Of a stretch of 64,000 nucleotides of DNA, positions 43,507-55,287 are shown in pieces. Each line of letters opens with the position of its first letter. Positions within the stretch are counted from its first letter, which is position 1. The stretch comes from Aphrocallistes beatrix (lineage: Eukaryota; Porifera; Hexactinellida; Sceptrulophora; Aphrocallistidae), in contig OY725497.1 of NCBI GenBank assembly GCA_963281255.1, positions 2,604,001-2,668,000 on the forward strand. The letters run 5' to 3'. The position numbers and the translations under genes were made by a program. Below the pieces are notes generated by a model. It had not been told where the DNA came from. It made no database searches and worked only from the letters and a program-made list of their open reading frames with translations.

Positions 43507-43706
43507 NNNNNNNNNNNNNNNNNNNNNNNNNNNNNNNNNNNNNNNNNNNNNNNNNNNNNNNNNNNNNNNNNNNNNNNNNNNNNNNNNNNNNNNNNNNNNN
43601 NNNNNNNNNNNNNNNNNNNNNNNNNNNNNNNNNNNNNNNNNNNNNNNNNNNNNNNNNNNNNNNNNNNNNNNNNNNNNNNNNNNNNNNNNNNNNNNNNNNN
43701 NNNNNN
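43507..43706. other. Assembly gap, exactly 200 N
   Basis: Same length as the first gap, flanked by a 378-bp direct repeat that reaches both edges. Confidence 0.98.
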
Positions 43707-43707
43707 A

Positions 43708-44481
43708 TACAGGGTGGCTTTTAAGTTCTTTCCCAAGCTTGATTAGGTATAAAATTTCTTATACTCAAACAATCTGTTATTATGGTCTTTAGAGATTGTA
43801 ATTCAAATATTCTCAATGATTTTAAAAGATTTTTCGAGTCTAAGACCTAGAACTGTGTTTTGTATGGCGAGTTTTGTGGAGAAAATATGTGTCCTGGCGC
43901 GCAGCGAAATTCGAGAAACAGGGCCCACTGCTTTTCAAATTGTCATTCTAGAGTCTTCAAATTCTAGGACAAATTAGCTCTCACATTTTCCTTGAATACT
44001 CTAAATTTGTAGAAATATAGGCTGTTTAGATCAGTATATATTGAGAACCTTTTGGATCAGATTTTTTGGTGATGTGAAAAAAGTGCCATTTTGGGTGATT
44101 TTGCAAAATGTACCTAATTTGAAGTCGTGAAATAATAACTTTATCTCGTTTCTGATAATGAATGCAATGGATTTGTGAAATATTTCAATGGTGAATGAAA
44201 GGTATCTGGTGCTAAATCGTCATGGAACATCGATTTTAGAGACATTTTTTACAGGAGCAGTGGCCTTGATTCTCGATTTTCCCTGCGAGCCAGGACACAT
44301 ATTTTTTTCACTGAAAACTCACCATACAAAACACAGTTCCAGTTCTTAGACTCGAAAAATCTTATAAAATCATTGAGAATATTCGAATTACAATCTCTAA
44401 AGACCATAATAACAGATTGTTTGAGTATAAGAAATTTTATACCTAATCAAGCTTGGGAAAGAACTTAAAAGCCACCCTGTA
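43708..44481. mobile_element. Mariner-type MITE with ACAGGGTGGC terminus
   Basis: TACAGGGTGGCTTTTAAGTT and its inverse at the right. Long subterminal inversion continues through CTTATACTCAAACAATCTG. TA-rich flanks and terminus are of mariner type. No transposase ORF. Relatives at 44608 and 51057. Confidence 0.7.
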
Positions 44482-44552
44482 TATATATATATATATATAT
44501 ATAGATATATAGATATATATATAGATATATATAGATATAGATATATAGATAT

Positions 44553-44603
<51 letters not shown>

Positions 44604-44607
44604 TATA
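44482..44607. repeat. (TA)n/(GATA)n microsatellite
   Basis: TA and TATAGA repeats grade into about ten pure GATA units between two related MITEs. Confidence 0.95.
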
Positions 44608-45275
44608 CAGGGTGACTATTAAGTTACTTATGTTACAAGCTTCGTTAGGTATAAAATTTCTTATACTCAAACGATCTTAGCTAGTATTATGATCCTTAGA
44701 GATTGTAATTCGAATATTTTAAATGATTTTAAATGATTTTTCGATTCTAAGACTTAGAAATGTGTTTCGTATGACGAGTTTTGAGAGAAAATCGCGAATC
44801 AGGGCCCACTGCTTCTGTAAAAATTCTCTTCATAATCGATGTTTCATGACGATTTAGCACCAGATACCTTTCATTCGCCATAGAAATATTTCATAAACCC
44901 ACTGAATGCATTATCAGAAACGAGAAAAAGTTATTCATTCGTAATTCAAATTAGGGACATTTTGCAAAATTCCCCAAATGGCAATTTTTTTCACATCACA
45001 AAAAAATCTGATCCAATTGGTCCTCAAAATGCACTGATCTGAACATCCTATATTTCTACAAATTTAGAGTGTTCGAGGAAAATGTGTGTGCTAATTTTTC
45101 CGAGAATTTGAAGACTCTGGGAAGATAACTTGAAAAGCAGTGGGCCCTGAATCACGATTTTCGCTGCGTGGCAGGACACATTTTCAAAATTCGCCTAACA
45201 AAACACATTTCTCTTAGAATTGAAAATCTTTTAAAATCATTGAAAATATTCGAATTACAATCTCTAAGGATCATA
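44608..45275. mobile_element. ACAGGGTG MITE, right end lost
   Basis: Starts CAGGGTGACTATTAAGTTAC and shares ACAATCTCTAA-type inverted blocks with the element at 43708. The terminal inverse is missing before TGGACTTCTAAATTACC. Confidence 0.6.
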
Positions 45276-45396
45276 CATGGACTTCTAAATTACCTAGACA
45301 GTCCACTCTATTTTGACTCTATACCAAGTTAGGCCAGTTTGTATCCTTACTATTAAAACTCGATTAATCTCTCTCTCTCTCTATATATATATATAA

Positions 45397-45610
45397 AGCT
45401 GATTTTTGGCATGTCGGAGTCTTTTGGCTATGGCTCCACTAGGTTCTGAGCTCAGAGCAAAATGTCGACTCATCATGGAATTATGACGTCATTGTCACAT
45501 TTTAGTTAAGCAACAGAGTTATTCGAGCATAACTCAGTCATTATAGGAGATATAAGGCTGAAATTTTAATAGAATATGTATACTAACATATCTCACATAT
45601 GTTGCAACTA
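45397..45610 (-). repeat. Family A repeat fragment
   Basis: AAAGCTGATTTTTGGCATGT to TCTCACATATGTTGCAACTA; the hairpin half is missing. A 26-bp motif lies just upstream (45343..45368). Confidence 0.75.
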
Positions 45611-45739
45611 TTCCATAATTTAATACAATACCACCAAATTCCATATCCACTGTAATTGAATAATAACTAAGGTAAGGAGATCATATTGCAAATATAATAC
45701 ACAATCGCGCTTCGTTTGCTTGCGCTGCGCGGCTGGCGG

Positions 45740-46811
45740 CAGGGCCGGATCATGGGTTTATGGACCTATAGGCTGGGTAGAAATTAGGGGCCCAAAAAAA
45801 CAAAAAAAAAAAAAGCAACGAGAACAGTCGCTACAAGAGGCCAAACTGATAAAGTGGGAGTCTGGTGAAAGAATAGTACGTAGCAAGAAGTCGATTGAAC
45901 GAGATGAGCGTATACTGTTACTTGTTGGAGATTATGAGAATCGGGATATAACAACATATCTTAGGGGAATCACATACAATTTTGATTTTTGACTACTACT
46001 TAAGTTTTGACTACTTCCTCACATACCTATTTCATTATTAATTAAACCTTATTTATCCTCATGAATGAATATAAGCCGAATAACAAGGGACGACGAAATT
46101 TCCGGGGACGAAATTTCCAGGGGACGAAATTTCCGGGACGAAAATTCCGGGGACGAAATTTCCAGGGACGAAATTTCCGTTTACCTTTAGGACTACCTCA
46201 TCAAAGTTAACTAAAATCCGAAATTTTGAATACTGACTTCTGGCTATTTTTTCAACATTTTTATCCCGCTTTTAGGGTTGATACTCCATCAATGTATTCT
46301 CAATTACCATATATTTTATTTGAAATATTAAAAACATAGGGCTGCTAATCGATTTTTGGAGGTATTTCATTTTTAATCTATCCAAATTTGAGCATCTTTC
46401 CCAATAGGTAACGTAATCCAGCAACTAGACAGTATAGAGAGAATTGATTTTGTGTAAGGATAAGACTACTGGATAAGGACTGTCTTTCCTGCTTGAAGAT
46501 ATAGTTCCAATAATGTTACCAACACATTTTTCTGATGTGAATGTTAAGTAACATTATTAGAACTATACCTTCAAGCAGGAAAGATAGTCATTGTCAGTAG
46601 TCATCCTTACACAATCAATTCTTTCTAGACAGTCTAGTTTATAGGAAATAACTAATGGAATTGTAAGAAAGGAAGAATAATTATCACTTTGATTGATCTA
46701 AATTGAATCAATTACAATAAAAAAATTACGATGATCATATTTTTCGGGGCCCCCAGAACCCAGGGGCCCCTAGACTGCAGCCTACTTAGCCTATTGGGTG
46801 ATCCGGCCCTG
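45740..46811. mobile_element. hAT non-autonomous element, TSD GCTGGCGG (1072 bp)
   Basis: Perfect 13-bp TIRs CAGGGCCGGATCA / TGATCCGGCCCTG. GCTGGCGG is duplicated at 45732..45739 and 46812..46819. Inside are a minisatellite (46088) and a ~180-bp inner palindrome (~46440..46625). A Lys-rich 90-codon ORF near the left end has no recognised domain. Confidence 0.9.
46088..46187. repeat. Minisatellite GGGACGAAATTTCC (about six units)
   Basis: Units of 14-16 bp (GACGAAATTTCCGGG with variants) inside the hAT element. A single similar pair occurs at ~54956. Confidence 0.85.
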
Positions 46812-47106
46812 GCTGGCGGACACTTTGTGTCCGCCGGAGGCTCCCTTCGGTCGCCTGGGGAACATTGATTAATTATAATGGATATAACATCCCTAAATAT
46901 GTCTGTCCTACTGTTATAATCGATATCGCACGAAAAATCACCAAAATGTCAATTTTTAAAATTTTGATGCGTAATGATGACGTCATAACAGAGTGATGAG
47001 TCATCATATTTGGATGAGAGCTGTATCTATCATATGTGAGATATATTAATATACACATTCTATTAAAATTTCAGCCTTCTGTCACCTAAAATGGCTGAGT
47101 TATAGT

Positions 47107-48818
47107 GTGGCATTTTAGGTTTTGTTATAACATTGTTGGTATCCCTGCAAAAACTTTTGTAATTTTCATATATCCCAAATTTATTTCGGTCTAATTACTT
47201 CGAAAATATTTTAAGTATTATTCTTGCTTAACAGGTTTTAGGCTTTATTCCGGCGACTCGTAAGGCAGGGGTCGGCAAACTCCGGATCGCGGCCCGCGAT
47301 GTCATTACGTTATCATCCAAATGCATGCTTGAGAGCAAACTGAAACCTTAATTAATATATGATATCTACTACAATTTTGTTTTGATAGGATCTTTTTTGT
47401 TTTCTCTTAAACAAGCATGTTTCGTGCACTTAAGTAGCACGGCTAGTGAATACTTTAGACCAACTATTTCGCACTTGACTATGTAATATACTAATTTATC
47501 CACTATTGAATAATTATTTAAGAACTTATGATATTGTTAGCAAAGAGAATTATAATTATGGAATGCGTATGCATATTAATGAATTTTATATTTGAAGAGG
47601 TTGATTATTTAATAAGTGATCAATAAATGAGTTTAAGACTCATTGAAATATTTGCATCAAGTCGTATATTTCTGTTCGACATATTTGACAGCGCATGATT
47701 CATGGTCTATTTTAGCAAATCCTTTGCACTCTAGGTTTTTATAAAGTGTACACCTAACATAAGTAAAATTTTTGGAAGCTCTGACTTTTAGGTATAGATA
47801 ACCTCCTGATTGATAATGGAGTGAGTTAAGGCTTTTTTTCTTCAACTACTTCAAAGTTCATTATGTAATCATGTGACAATTCTTTTGAATTTTATTGAAT
47901 ATATGAGTAACCTACAATATGGTGGGTGTTATTGTAGTAAATAAGTTATGTTGAAACAATAACAGCCTAATTCATCGAAACAAATTCCTACATTGGTGTT
48001 GGTCTAATTCCGGCATCGCCCGCAGAGTCACCCTGCGAACGCCCGGGAATGTAAACAATTTGAGAAGCCCCAATGGGTGATAAATATTGATACTTTCACG
48101 TTTTTTTATTGCTATACACTATAATAATTCAAGATACCTATATAAGTTATTGTTATGAAATATTCATAACAATGAGTCTATTGTAGAGCCGTCAATGATT
48201 CTATTGTGAGAATGAAGCCATATATACTGTATAGAAATTGTGTGAAAAACTGTTTTCCATTTTTTTGCAGAGGTTTGAAATTTTCACTTAGATCTTAGAA
48301 CTTAATCGTAGACTCATCATTTGACACCTACATGCCAATTTTCATATCTCTACAACTTTCCAATTCTTCAATCAATTCGAACAAAAACAAATCCTAGCAT
48401 TTTAACATATAAGTATAAGATATAGTAAATATTAAAAAATATCAATATCTCTCTTTAAATAACAAGTGTCGGATTCTCGAGTAAACAATGGAAAGGCATC
48501 GGCTCATGAAAGACCCAAAGTGGATCAGGAAAATCTATCAGGATATTTAAGTTGTAAGGAAAATATTTCTTTGTCATGCTTAAAAATGCCAATATAATGA
48601 CTTTAATGTGTAATGTGGTCAAGGAGTGCAACTTAAAACGTCACTACCTGACGAAACATTCAGTGAAATTCGATTCTCTTAATGGGAATGCACGCAAGAA
48701 TAAGATATAATATCTGAAAAGGTATTTTTCATATACATTCATTGAAATAACTTAAATACAATGAAATATACATTCTTTATTCAACTGTTTTATAATTAGT
48801 CAAAAAATAATACATATA
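47107..48818. other. AT-rich interval with one FLYWCH-like fragment
   Basis: Contains a possible hAT terminus CAGGGGTCGGCAAACTCCGG at ~47266 without a clear partner. No supported host gene. Confidence 0.45.
47657..47845 (-). pseudogene. FLYWCH-like zinc finger fragment
   Basis: 62 codons containing LHYQSGGYLYLKVRASKNFT followed by YVRCTLYKNLECKGFAKI. This fits the FLYWCH scheme (G-Y-x-Y ... W/Y-x-C ... C-x-x-R/F-A), with W replaced by V before the first Cys. The C-terminal His pair is missing before the stop. FLYWCH fingers occur in Mutator-like transposases and in some host regulators. With no neighbouring transposase, a truncated transposon exon is the likeliest source. Confidence 0.4.
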
Positions 48819-49054
48819 CCGTAAACTGGGGCGACTTTGGCCCTAAGAGGTGACTTTGTCCCACAATAGCAGTTTTAATAAAATATACTCAAACTTAGAA
48901 ATATTGCGGTTTAAATACCTTTGGATATATTGAGAGTTTCATTCAACATATTAGCAATGTGATTACATTGATTCATAAGTTTGAGTATATTTTATTAAAA
49001 TTGCTATTGTGGGACAAAGTCACCTCTTAGGGCCAAAGTCGCCCCAGTTTACGG
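48819..49054. mobile_element. 236-bp palindromic MITE between TA
   Basis: CCGTAAACTGGGGCGACTTT at the left and its perfect inverse at the right, arms of ~95 bp. TA is on each side. It could form one long hairpin. Confidence 0.85.
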
Positions 49055-50069
49055 TACGTTGAAGTTAGTGGTGGGACCCGGGTTCCTAAATTTCTATTGC
49101 TATTCAAAACCCGGGTAATTAAAGTCAATTAACCAGATGTCACAAGATGAATAGCGTTAAGATATAGCAAGTTTGTGAGAATGGAACAAGGCGTAAAACT
49201 ACCTGAGTAAGCATACAAAGCAACAGTAGTTATACGTATACACAAGTACTACATAGTATAGATTTTTCAAATTTTCAGTATTGATAATCACATCGATTAA
49301 TAAATAAGATTAAGCTATCGCTTTATTAGTCAAGGGAATTTTGGTAACTAGATCCAAATCTATGGTTTGGAATCATTTTGAGAGAATGGCGAAAATGCTC
49401 GCTCAATGTGAAAATCCTCACCTGTTGTGGTGGCAGCACAAGTGTTCTTGGAAATACAAAATTACGATCGAGTTTAAGCGACTTTTTACTTGATACATTA
49501 GTATTCTAGAAGGGCACTTCAAAAGGATTGAAAATTGGGAAACCTGAATACTACTGTAGCAGACAACTAGCTATGAAAATTATACAATCATTGTTAGCAA
49601 CAATATTATTTATCTGTCAGTATAGTTAATGAACTACTACGTGTGTGTTACTCAAATTTCATACTAAACCGGTAAATTTGGGATAGATCTCAGGGAAATC
49701 ACTACAATCACAATGTCTGCATTGTGTAGTTATAATACCTAGGTACCCGGGTATTGTGTCACAAGAGAACCGAGAAACGGATCTACGAATTTGAGGAATC
49801 ATCGACAGCGCTAGTTGAAGTATATTCAAATATAATGTGGAACGTGAGGCTCCTCCGCCCGCGTGCTTATAGAAGTTAGTCATTCTGGCCCGTGGGGCTG
49901 AAAAGTTTGCTCAGAATTATCTGAATTCTTACTCAAGTGGCAAATCCCTTCATAACGTTAAGGACTATGGGAGAACACATAAATATTATAATGATAAGTA
50001 TTCTCAACACTGCTTCATGTTCATGCTAAAAATGGACGCGAATAATCACAGTATGTAGTCTGGTTGAAG
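49055..50069. other. Interval without a supported gene
   Basis: GGGACCCGGGTTCC near 49075 and GGTACCCGGGTATT near 49742 may be degenerate inverted ends of an element. No conserved coding sequence. Confidence 0.4.
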
Positions 50070-50845
50070 GTGATTTTCGATTTTTGGCATGTTGGAGTCT
50101 TTTGGTTATGGCTCCACTAAGTTCTGACTTCATACGAAAATGTTCACTCATCATGGAATTATGACATCACTGTCACCTTTATTATTATTTGAAATTTTAA
50201 TAGAATGTGTATATTAATATATCTCAAATATAATACAACTCTCATCAAAAAATGACTCCTCACTCTGTTATCGAGATCGGATCGACGATTCTTTTTAAAA
50301 GTAGGATCGGGATCGGGATCGGATCGAAACTTTTACTGAATTCGATCCGATCCTTTTTCTTTTTAATCCCCAAGTTGGAGGTAAAGTGTTGAAATTTATG
50401 ATGATTAAATATATTTTTTAATGTGTTTTATGGTTTGAATACTAACTTAAGCACTAAGCATGCCCCCAGGCTGCCCCAGACGGACGGACGCCGTCCATGC
50501 CATAAGGCATCTCTTTCCAGGAGCTGTATTACAAATGATAGCCTCTGACTATTATTGAAAGGATCTTTTGGGATCGTGATCGGATCGAAGATCCTTTTAT
50601 AAGTTAGGATCGGGATCAGGATCTAGATCCTTTTTTTGAGGATTGACTAATGCCCTAGTTATGACGTCATCAAAACGTATCATAAATTGAAAATATGACA
50701 AACTTGGTGATTTCTCGAGTGATATCGATTATAACAGTAAGACAGACGTATTTCGATGTTATCAACCGTATAATTAATCAATGTGAGGCTTGGCGACCAA
50801 AGAACGCCTCTGGAGGACACAAAGTATCCGCAAGCGCGCTTGTAG
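50070..50845 (-). repeat. Family A repeat interrupted by a GATCGGATCG-rich element
   Basis: Starts TTTCGATTTTTGGCATGTTG and ends AAGCGCGCTTG. Between ~50271 and 50650 lies foreign sequence of repeated GGGATCGGGATCGGATCGAA words ending CTAATGCCCTA. A related piece, starting TAGGGCATTAG, is at ~59713. Confidence 0.75.
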
Positions 50846-51056
50846 CTGTGAGTTATTGATGTTTTGAGTATACATATCTCTGCAAGGATTCTCGGCATTT
50901 CTAGATTGGAAAAAAATCGTAACCGTTTTAGCGTAAAACCAGACTTTAGTGTAGCAATCTCAAAGACAGAATCGCGAATGTTGAAAACAAAGCTGATATA
51001 GCAATCTCATTGAATTTTATGCCTATTTTTTCGTACATAATGCAATGTACTAATGT

Positions 51057-51420
51057 ACAAGGTGGCTCATAAGTTCTTTGACAAGTTTGGTTAAGTATAA
51101 ATTTTTTTATACTGAAACAATCTTAGTAATTGTGGTCTTTAGACATTGTAATTCGAATATTCTCACTGATTTTAAAAGATTTTGGAGTCTAAGACCTGGA
51201 AATGTGTTTTGTATGGTGAGTTGAATAGAGAAAAATTGTGTCCTGGCACGCAGTGATAATCACGAATCAGAGCCCACTGATTTTCAAATTATCTTTTCTA
51301 GAGTCTTCAAATTCTAGGAAAAATTAGCACACACATTTTCCTCAACACTCTAAATTTGTAGAAATATATGGTGATCAGTCATATTGAGAACCATTTGAAT
51401 CAGATTTTTGGCGATGTGGC
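51057..51420. mobile_element. ACAGGGTG-type MITE fragment
   Basis: ACAAGGTGGCTCATAAGTTC and following blocks match the left arm of the element at 43708; the right half is missing where a family A copy starts. Confidence 0.6.
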
Positions 51421-51936
51421 ACAGAAAGCTGATTATTGGCATGTTGGAGTCTTTTGGCTATGGCTCTACTAATTTCTGACCTCAGACGAAAATGTCGACT
51501 CATCATGGAATTATGACGTCATTGTCACCTTTTTTTAATTATTAGAATTTCAGTTTTTCGATTATAACTCTGCCATTTTATGTGATAGAAGGCTTAAATT
51601 TTTCGAGTGATGTCGAATATAACAGTAAGTCAGACGAGACTGTATATTTTGATCAGAAAACCAATATGAACTTTGATCAGCAATGTGGAATTTCAATACT
51701 AATTAATACAAATTCCATATTTCTGATCAAAGTTCTATATTGGTATTCCGATCAAAATTCTACATAATTTCTGATCAAAATATACTTGAAGTCTCAATCA
51801 GACGTACAAGTATTTAGAGAAGTTATCTACCTTTATTGATCAATTAATCAATGTGAGCCTAGGGACTCAAAGGACGCATCTGGCGGACACAAAGTGTCCG
51901 CCTGCCGCGCAGCGAAAGCAAGCCAATCGTGCTTGT
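51421..51936 (-). repeat. Family A repeat interrupted by a small palindrome
   Basis: CAGAAAGCTGATTATTGGCA to CAATCGTGCTTG. The middle, with CRE and AP-1 words, is deleted, and the palindrome at 51643 is inserted near CAGACG. Confidence 0.75.
51643..51784. mobile_element. 142-bp palindromic MITE
   Basis: TATATTTTGATCAGAAA with inverse end. The GATCA words recur and the inner arms also pair (ACCAATATGAACTTTGATCA and inverse). Confidence 0.75.
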
Positions 51937-51987
51937 AGTAATATCCTTACTATTAAAACTCGATTAATGTGTATATATATATATATA

Positions 51988-52310
51988 CAGTAGAACGTCA
52001 GTTATCCGAACTTCAGTTATCCGAACACTTCAGTTATCCGAACCCCTTGGTTGACCAAACTAAAATATATTAAATTTATAAATGATGCATCCTTGAGTAG
52101 AGAATTGAAAGTACTACACTGCCATCATTTTATATACTTTTGATGATACGTACAAGATCAATATGTATTTTATCCATATTAATCATTATGACTACTTAGT
52201 ACTACTGACTATCTTTTCTATATAATTACATTACAACTTCAGTTATCCGAACATTTCAGTTATCCGAACCCCCTCGGTCCCAACCCGTTCGGATAACTGA
52301 CGTCCTACTG
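51988..52310. mobile_element. pogo/Tigger-type MITE (323 bp)
   Basis: CAGTAGAACGTCAGTTATCC and inverse GGATAACTGACGTCCTACTG, TA flanks. TCAGTTATCCGAAC units are repeated three times at the left and twice at the right. The terminus is like known Tigger elements. Confidence 0.85.
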
Positions 52311-52320
52311 TATATATATA

Positions 52321-52608
52321 CAGTGGTGTTTGGGGGGGGGCGCGGGGGGAGCTGCCCCCCCCACTTTTTTCGCTTAGGGGGCGCTCCTTACCTCATACTG
52401 ACTACCATTTTAATTTTAGCCTTAGAATGTATTACGTAGCATAACAAATTCAAATCAATTGTTGCCATTTTAAACTAACCATATTCTTTTTCTCTTTCTT
52501 ATTATCACCATTTCTATACCATCAGGGGATTAAAGTTTCACGAAAAAAATATAACTTTTTTACGGGAAGGAAGCGCCCCCCACTTCTATTTCTGGCAAAA
52601 CACCGCTG
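52321..52608. mobile_element. Probable hAT MITE (288 bp) in a TA tract
   Basis: CAGTGGTGTTTGGGG and inverse GCAAAACACCGCTG. GGGGGGCGC / GCGCCCCCC subterminal blocks. A TSD cannot be proven because both flanks are TATATATA. Confidence 0.7.
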
Positions 52609-52811
52609 TATATATATATATATATATATGTATATACAAGAGAATCAAATGATAAATGATTATTGTATATGATGAAACCTTTTTATGAATATTATATCCC
52701 AATCTCTTCTCGTTTTCAAGTTAAGCCACTTTTAATACCTACTCGAGGTATTTTTCACACATCAATAGGTATTAAAGTAGATTCACTTGAAAACGAGAAG
52801 AGAGAGATTAG

Positions 52812-53165
52812 CAGGGTTGCCGTGGGAATAGAATTTCAATATCCATTCCCATCCCATTCCCACAGGATTTCTGTGGGAATACCCACAGAAACCCACAGGA
52901 AACCCCACAGAAAAACCCACAAAAACCCACAGAAACTCACAGAAACCCACATGTGTGAATACCCATAGGCTTAAAGTCATTTCTATTCTCCATCCTATAT
53001 GGAAATACACACATAAAGCCCACAGAAACCCACATTAAACCCACAGGAAAACCCACATGTGGGAATACCCATAGGCTTAAAGTCATCCCCATTCCCGTCC
53101 CATATGGGAATCTGTGGGTTTTCCCATGGGAATTCCCACAGATTCTCATTCCCACGGCAACCCTG
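52812..53165. mobile_element. hAT MITE (354 bp), TSD GAGATTAG
   Basis: CAGGGTTGCCGTGGGAAT and its inverse. GAGATTAG is duplicated at 52804..52811 and 53166..53173. The interior is made of CCCACAGAAAC-type short repeats in both halves, which explains the spurious ORFs on both strands. Confidence 0.9.
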
Positions 53166-53339
53166 GAGATTAGGTTATTTGAGACAACACCATGTAAATA
53201 TTTCATGATCAGGTGACGAGGGGGTTCAATATAGATTACCACACTTTTCTTCATCATTAAGTAGGGAAATTTTGCACGCTTGTTTAATGACATTCTTAAG
53301 CGAATGCGCCGATGGACATGCACCAAGGGCCAGTTATCG

Positions 53340-53560
53340 TTTATGGTGATTCAGCATTCGTACACGATGGTAAAAAATTGGGCAGGAGAAACAAGATGTG
53401 GTAGTGTCAACTCCAAGATGAACCGGGATCAGCGAGGCCTGTTGAAGTCACTAACGAGAAAAAGGTGGACAAGGTCAGGAAAATGCCCAAAGAAGATCGC
53501 CGAATTACAGTGTGAGAAATAGCTGATGAAGTATCGTGCTCAACATTTTAAGATGCCTAA
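53340..53560 (+). pseudogene. Mariner transposase N-terminal relic
   Basis: Across two frames: VKNWAGE, then ARPVEVTNEKKVDKVRKMP, then EDRRITV and EIADEV. This is the linker and second helix-turn-helix of mariner transposases. Frameshifts and a stop interrupt it. No catalytic part follows. Confidence 0.55.
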
Positions 53561-53640
53561 TTGCCGGCACGGATCCCGTCCCCTCCCGGGAATTAGGTAT
53601 CTAGATTTTCCGGGACGGTCCCGTTCCGGAAATTAGGCAT
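53553..53640. repeat. 88-bp inverted repeat, ATGCCTAATT ends
   Basis: ATGCCTAATTGCCGG and inverse CCGGAAATTAGGCAT, with CCGGGA repeats inside. Possibly a very short MITE or the remnant of a hAT. Confidence 0.5.
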
Positions 53641-54012
53641 GCCCACATGATTTTGAAAAAGCACTTCCAAGAATACAATAAAATGTGCTAAAGCTAAACA
53701 ATGCACTTCAATAGGCAAAATGGAAAAAAAAATTTCTTACTTAGTAAGTATTAATCCAGTGCCTATACTTTCTCGCACCTCCCAGAATCGTCCCTTGAAC
53801 CCCCGGTTGAGAACCACTGTTCTATACGTAAATCCCTATAATACTTTATCTCATTCACCTGGGCAGAAACCTGAATTTGAAATATATTTTTCATTGTCAA
53901 ATCTAATGTCTACTCGTTTGCCATATGTTTTGGGTGAAACACTAACCATTGGTAATAACATCTAACAAGCAACAATGTACCTAGGTTACTAATATACTCA
54001 AATCATCCAAAT

Positions 54013-54504
54013 TTACTTCGAGAATCCATAGGGACCGGCACCTCTTCCCATACCGTGATATCCAGGTTGAAATCCTTCTCCACCAACTCCTCCAGGTTTC
54101 GGAACATCTCCCCAAGCCCCATCACCAGCAGCTTTCCTATAACTTTCCCGGTCCTCATCTCGATGACCAGATCCTGGGGGACCAGATCCAGGCTTGCTGC
54201 GGGGAGCTGTAGTCCGGACAGCAGGTCGCTTCAGAGTGGCAGGCACAACGTCAGACGGAAGGTGGAGGTACTCCCTCAAATACTGAATCCCGTCATTTGT
54301 CAAGCGCCAGTAGTAATACTGCCATGCGAACTTCTCTGTGACGTAGCCGCGACTTTTGAGGGATTGTAAGGCCTTGATAACATAAAGGTTTGGCACCTTG
54401 ATATGTTGGTTCTCATTCATAGTGAATTCTTTCTTAGCAACCAAAACACCTTCTGTGAAGAGGTACTCATAGATCTTCTTACGGTCTTTCTTTGGCATAA
54501 GCAT
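54013..54504 (-). CDS. RPS10: 40S ribosomal protein S10 (eS10)
   Basis: 163 residues, close to the 165 of human RPS10, in one uninterrupted exon. It starts [20 protein letters not shown], the exact family start, which fixes the ATG. The S10/plectin domain spans residues ~3-95, with [39 protein letters not shown] and [15 protein letters not shown]. The tail (residues ~105-163) is rich in Gly, Arg and Pro and ends [10 protein letters not shown] segment of a few residues after KKEFTM is shorter than in human. eS10 lies on the 40S beak, near the mRNA entry side. No frameshift, no poly(A) remnant and no TSD mark it as a retrocopy, although the lack of introns leaves that possible. Confidence 0.95.
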   Translation of the reverse strand: MLMPKKDRKKIYEYLFTEGVLVAKKEFTMNENQHIKVPNLYVIKALQSLKSRGYVTEKFAWQYYYWRLTNDGIQYLREYLHLPSDVVPATLKRPAVRTTAPRSKPGSGPPGSGHRDEDRESYRKAAGDGAWGDVPKPGGVGGEGFQPGYHGMGRGAGPYGFSK

Positions 54505-55017
54505 TATAAATGTCTACCATAAAGGTGTGAAAATGGATGCTAACTAGTAAATCAATACCGTACCTATATATAATATCGTTGAATATTATGCATGGTATTC
54601 TCCCCTGGGTAGTAATACAATACACTAGTCATCAAGGCGTGAAGTGGTCCGGTTGAAGCTAAAAAGTGGTAAAAAGTGGAAAATTTACTAACATAATAGA
54701 CTTCCTGGGGGTAAAATATTTTATTCACAGTTAATTGGGTCCTCCCGGGCGAAATAAACAGTGGGGGCAAATTATTATATGACACTAGGCGTTCACATGA
54801 ATGACGGAATTTTCGTCGCCTGAAAACCCCCTTTCGCTCTACCTATTTATCTATCAAAAGCCCCCATTTTCACCCCTTTTTCAACATACTCCACTCCAAA
54901 AGCCTCAACTTCCGCCTCTTCCATACTAGTGCCCGTTTATTTTAATCTCTAATGAGACGAAATTTCCGGGGACGAAAATTATTCTATTCCTTTCGCATAG
55001 ATGGCATAGCAATACTG

Positions 55018-55094
55018 GACTTGATGCGTAATGATGACGTCACAACAGAGTGATGAGTCATCAATTTTTGATGATAGTTGTATCGTATTTGATA
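55018..55094 (+). repeat. Family A repeat fragment
   Basis: TTGATGCGTAATGATGACGT to GATAGTTGTATCGTATTTG: the CRE/AP-1 segment only, broken by the next MITE. Confidence 0.7.
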
Positions 55095-55287
55095 TATACA
55101 GTAGAACTCGGTTAATACGTACCCCTCCGGGAAAAGGAAAAAAGTATGAACTATCCGTAAGCACGTACTATCCGAGTTGATATTACATAGGAAGCTATAT
55201 ACGAGGGTCGGCTGAAAAGTACGTAGGCTAAGTATGATATCCTTGTGGGATGGGACCATTGTGGGATTACTTTCAATCTAATCCCCT

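Larger units (their letters stand above)
45703..47106 (+). repeat. Family A repeat interrupted by a hAT element
   Basis: The hairpin end is broken exactly inside GGCTGGCGG. The repeat resumes at GCTGGCGGACACTTTGTGTC and ends near ATGGCTGAGTTATAG. Confidence 0.85.

Noticed and set aside
45720-45992. 90-codon Lys-rich open frame
   Set aside because: It straddles a family A hairpin and the left end of a hAT element, with no domain or conservation between copies.
52663-53326. Three long open frames on both strands
   Set aside because: They are produced by CCCACAGAAAC short repeats inside a hAT MITE.
54013-54504. RPS10 as a processed pseudogene
   Set aside because: Full length, no stops, no poly(A) tract or flanking duplication; intronless state alone is not sufficient.
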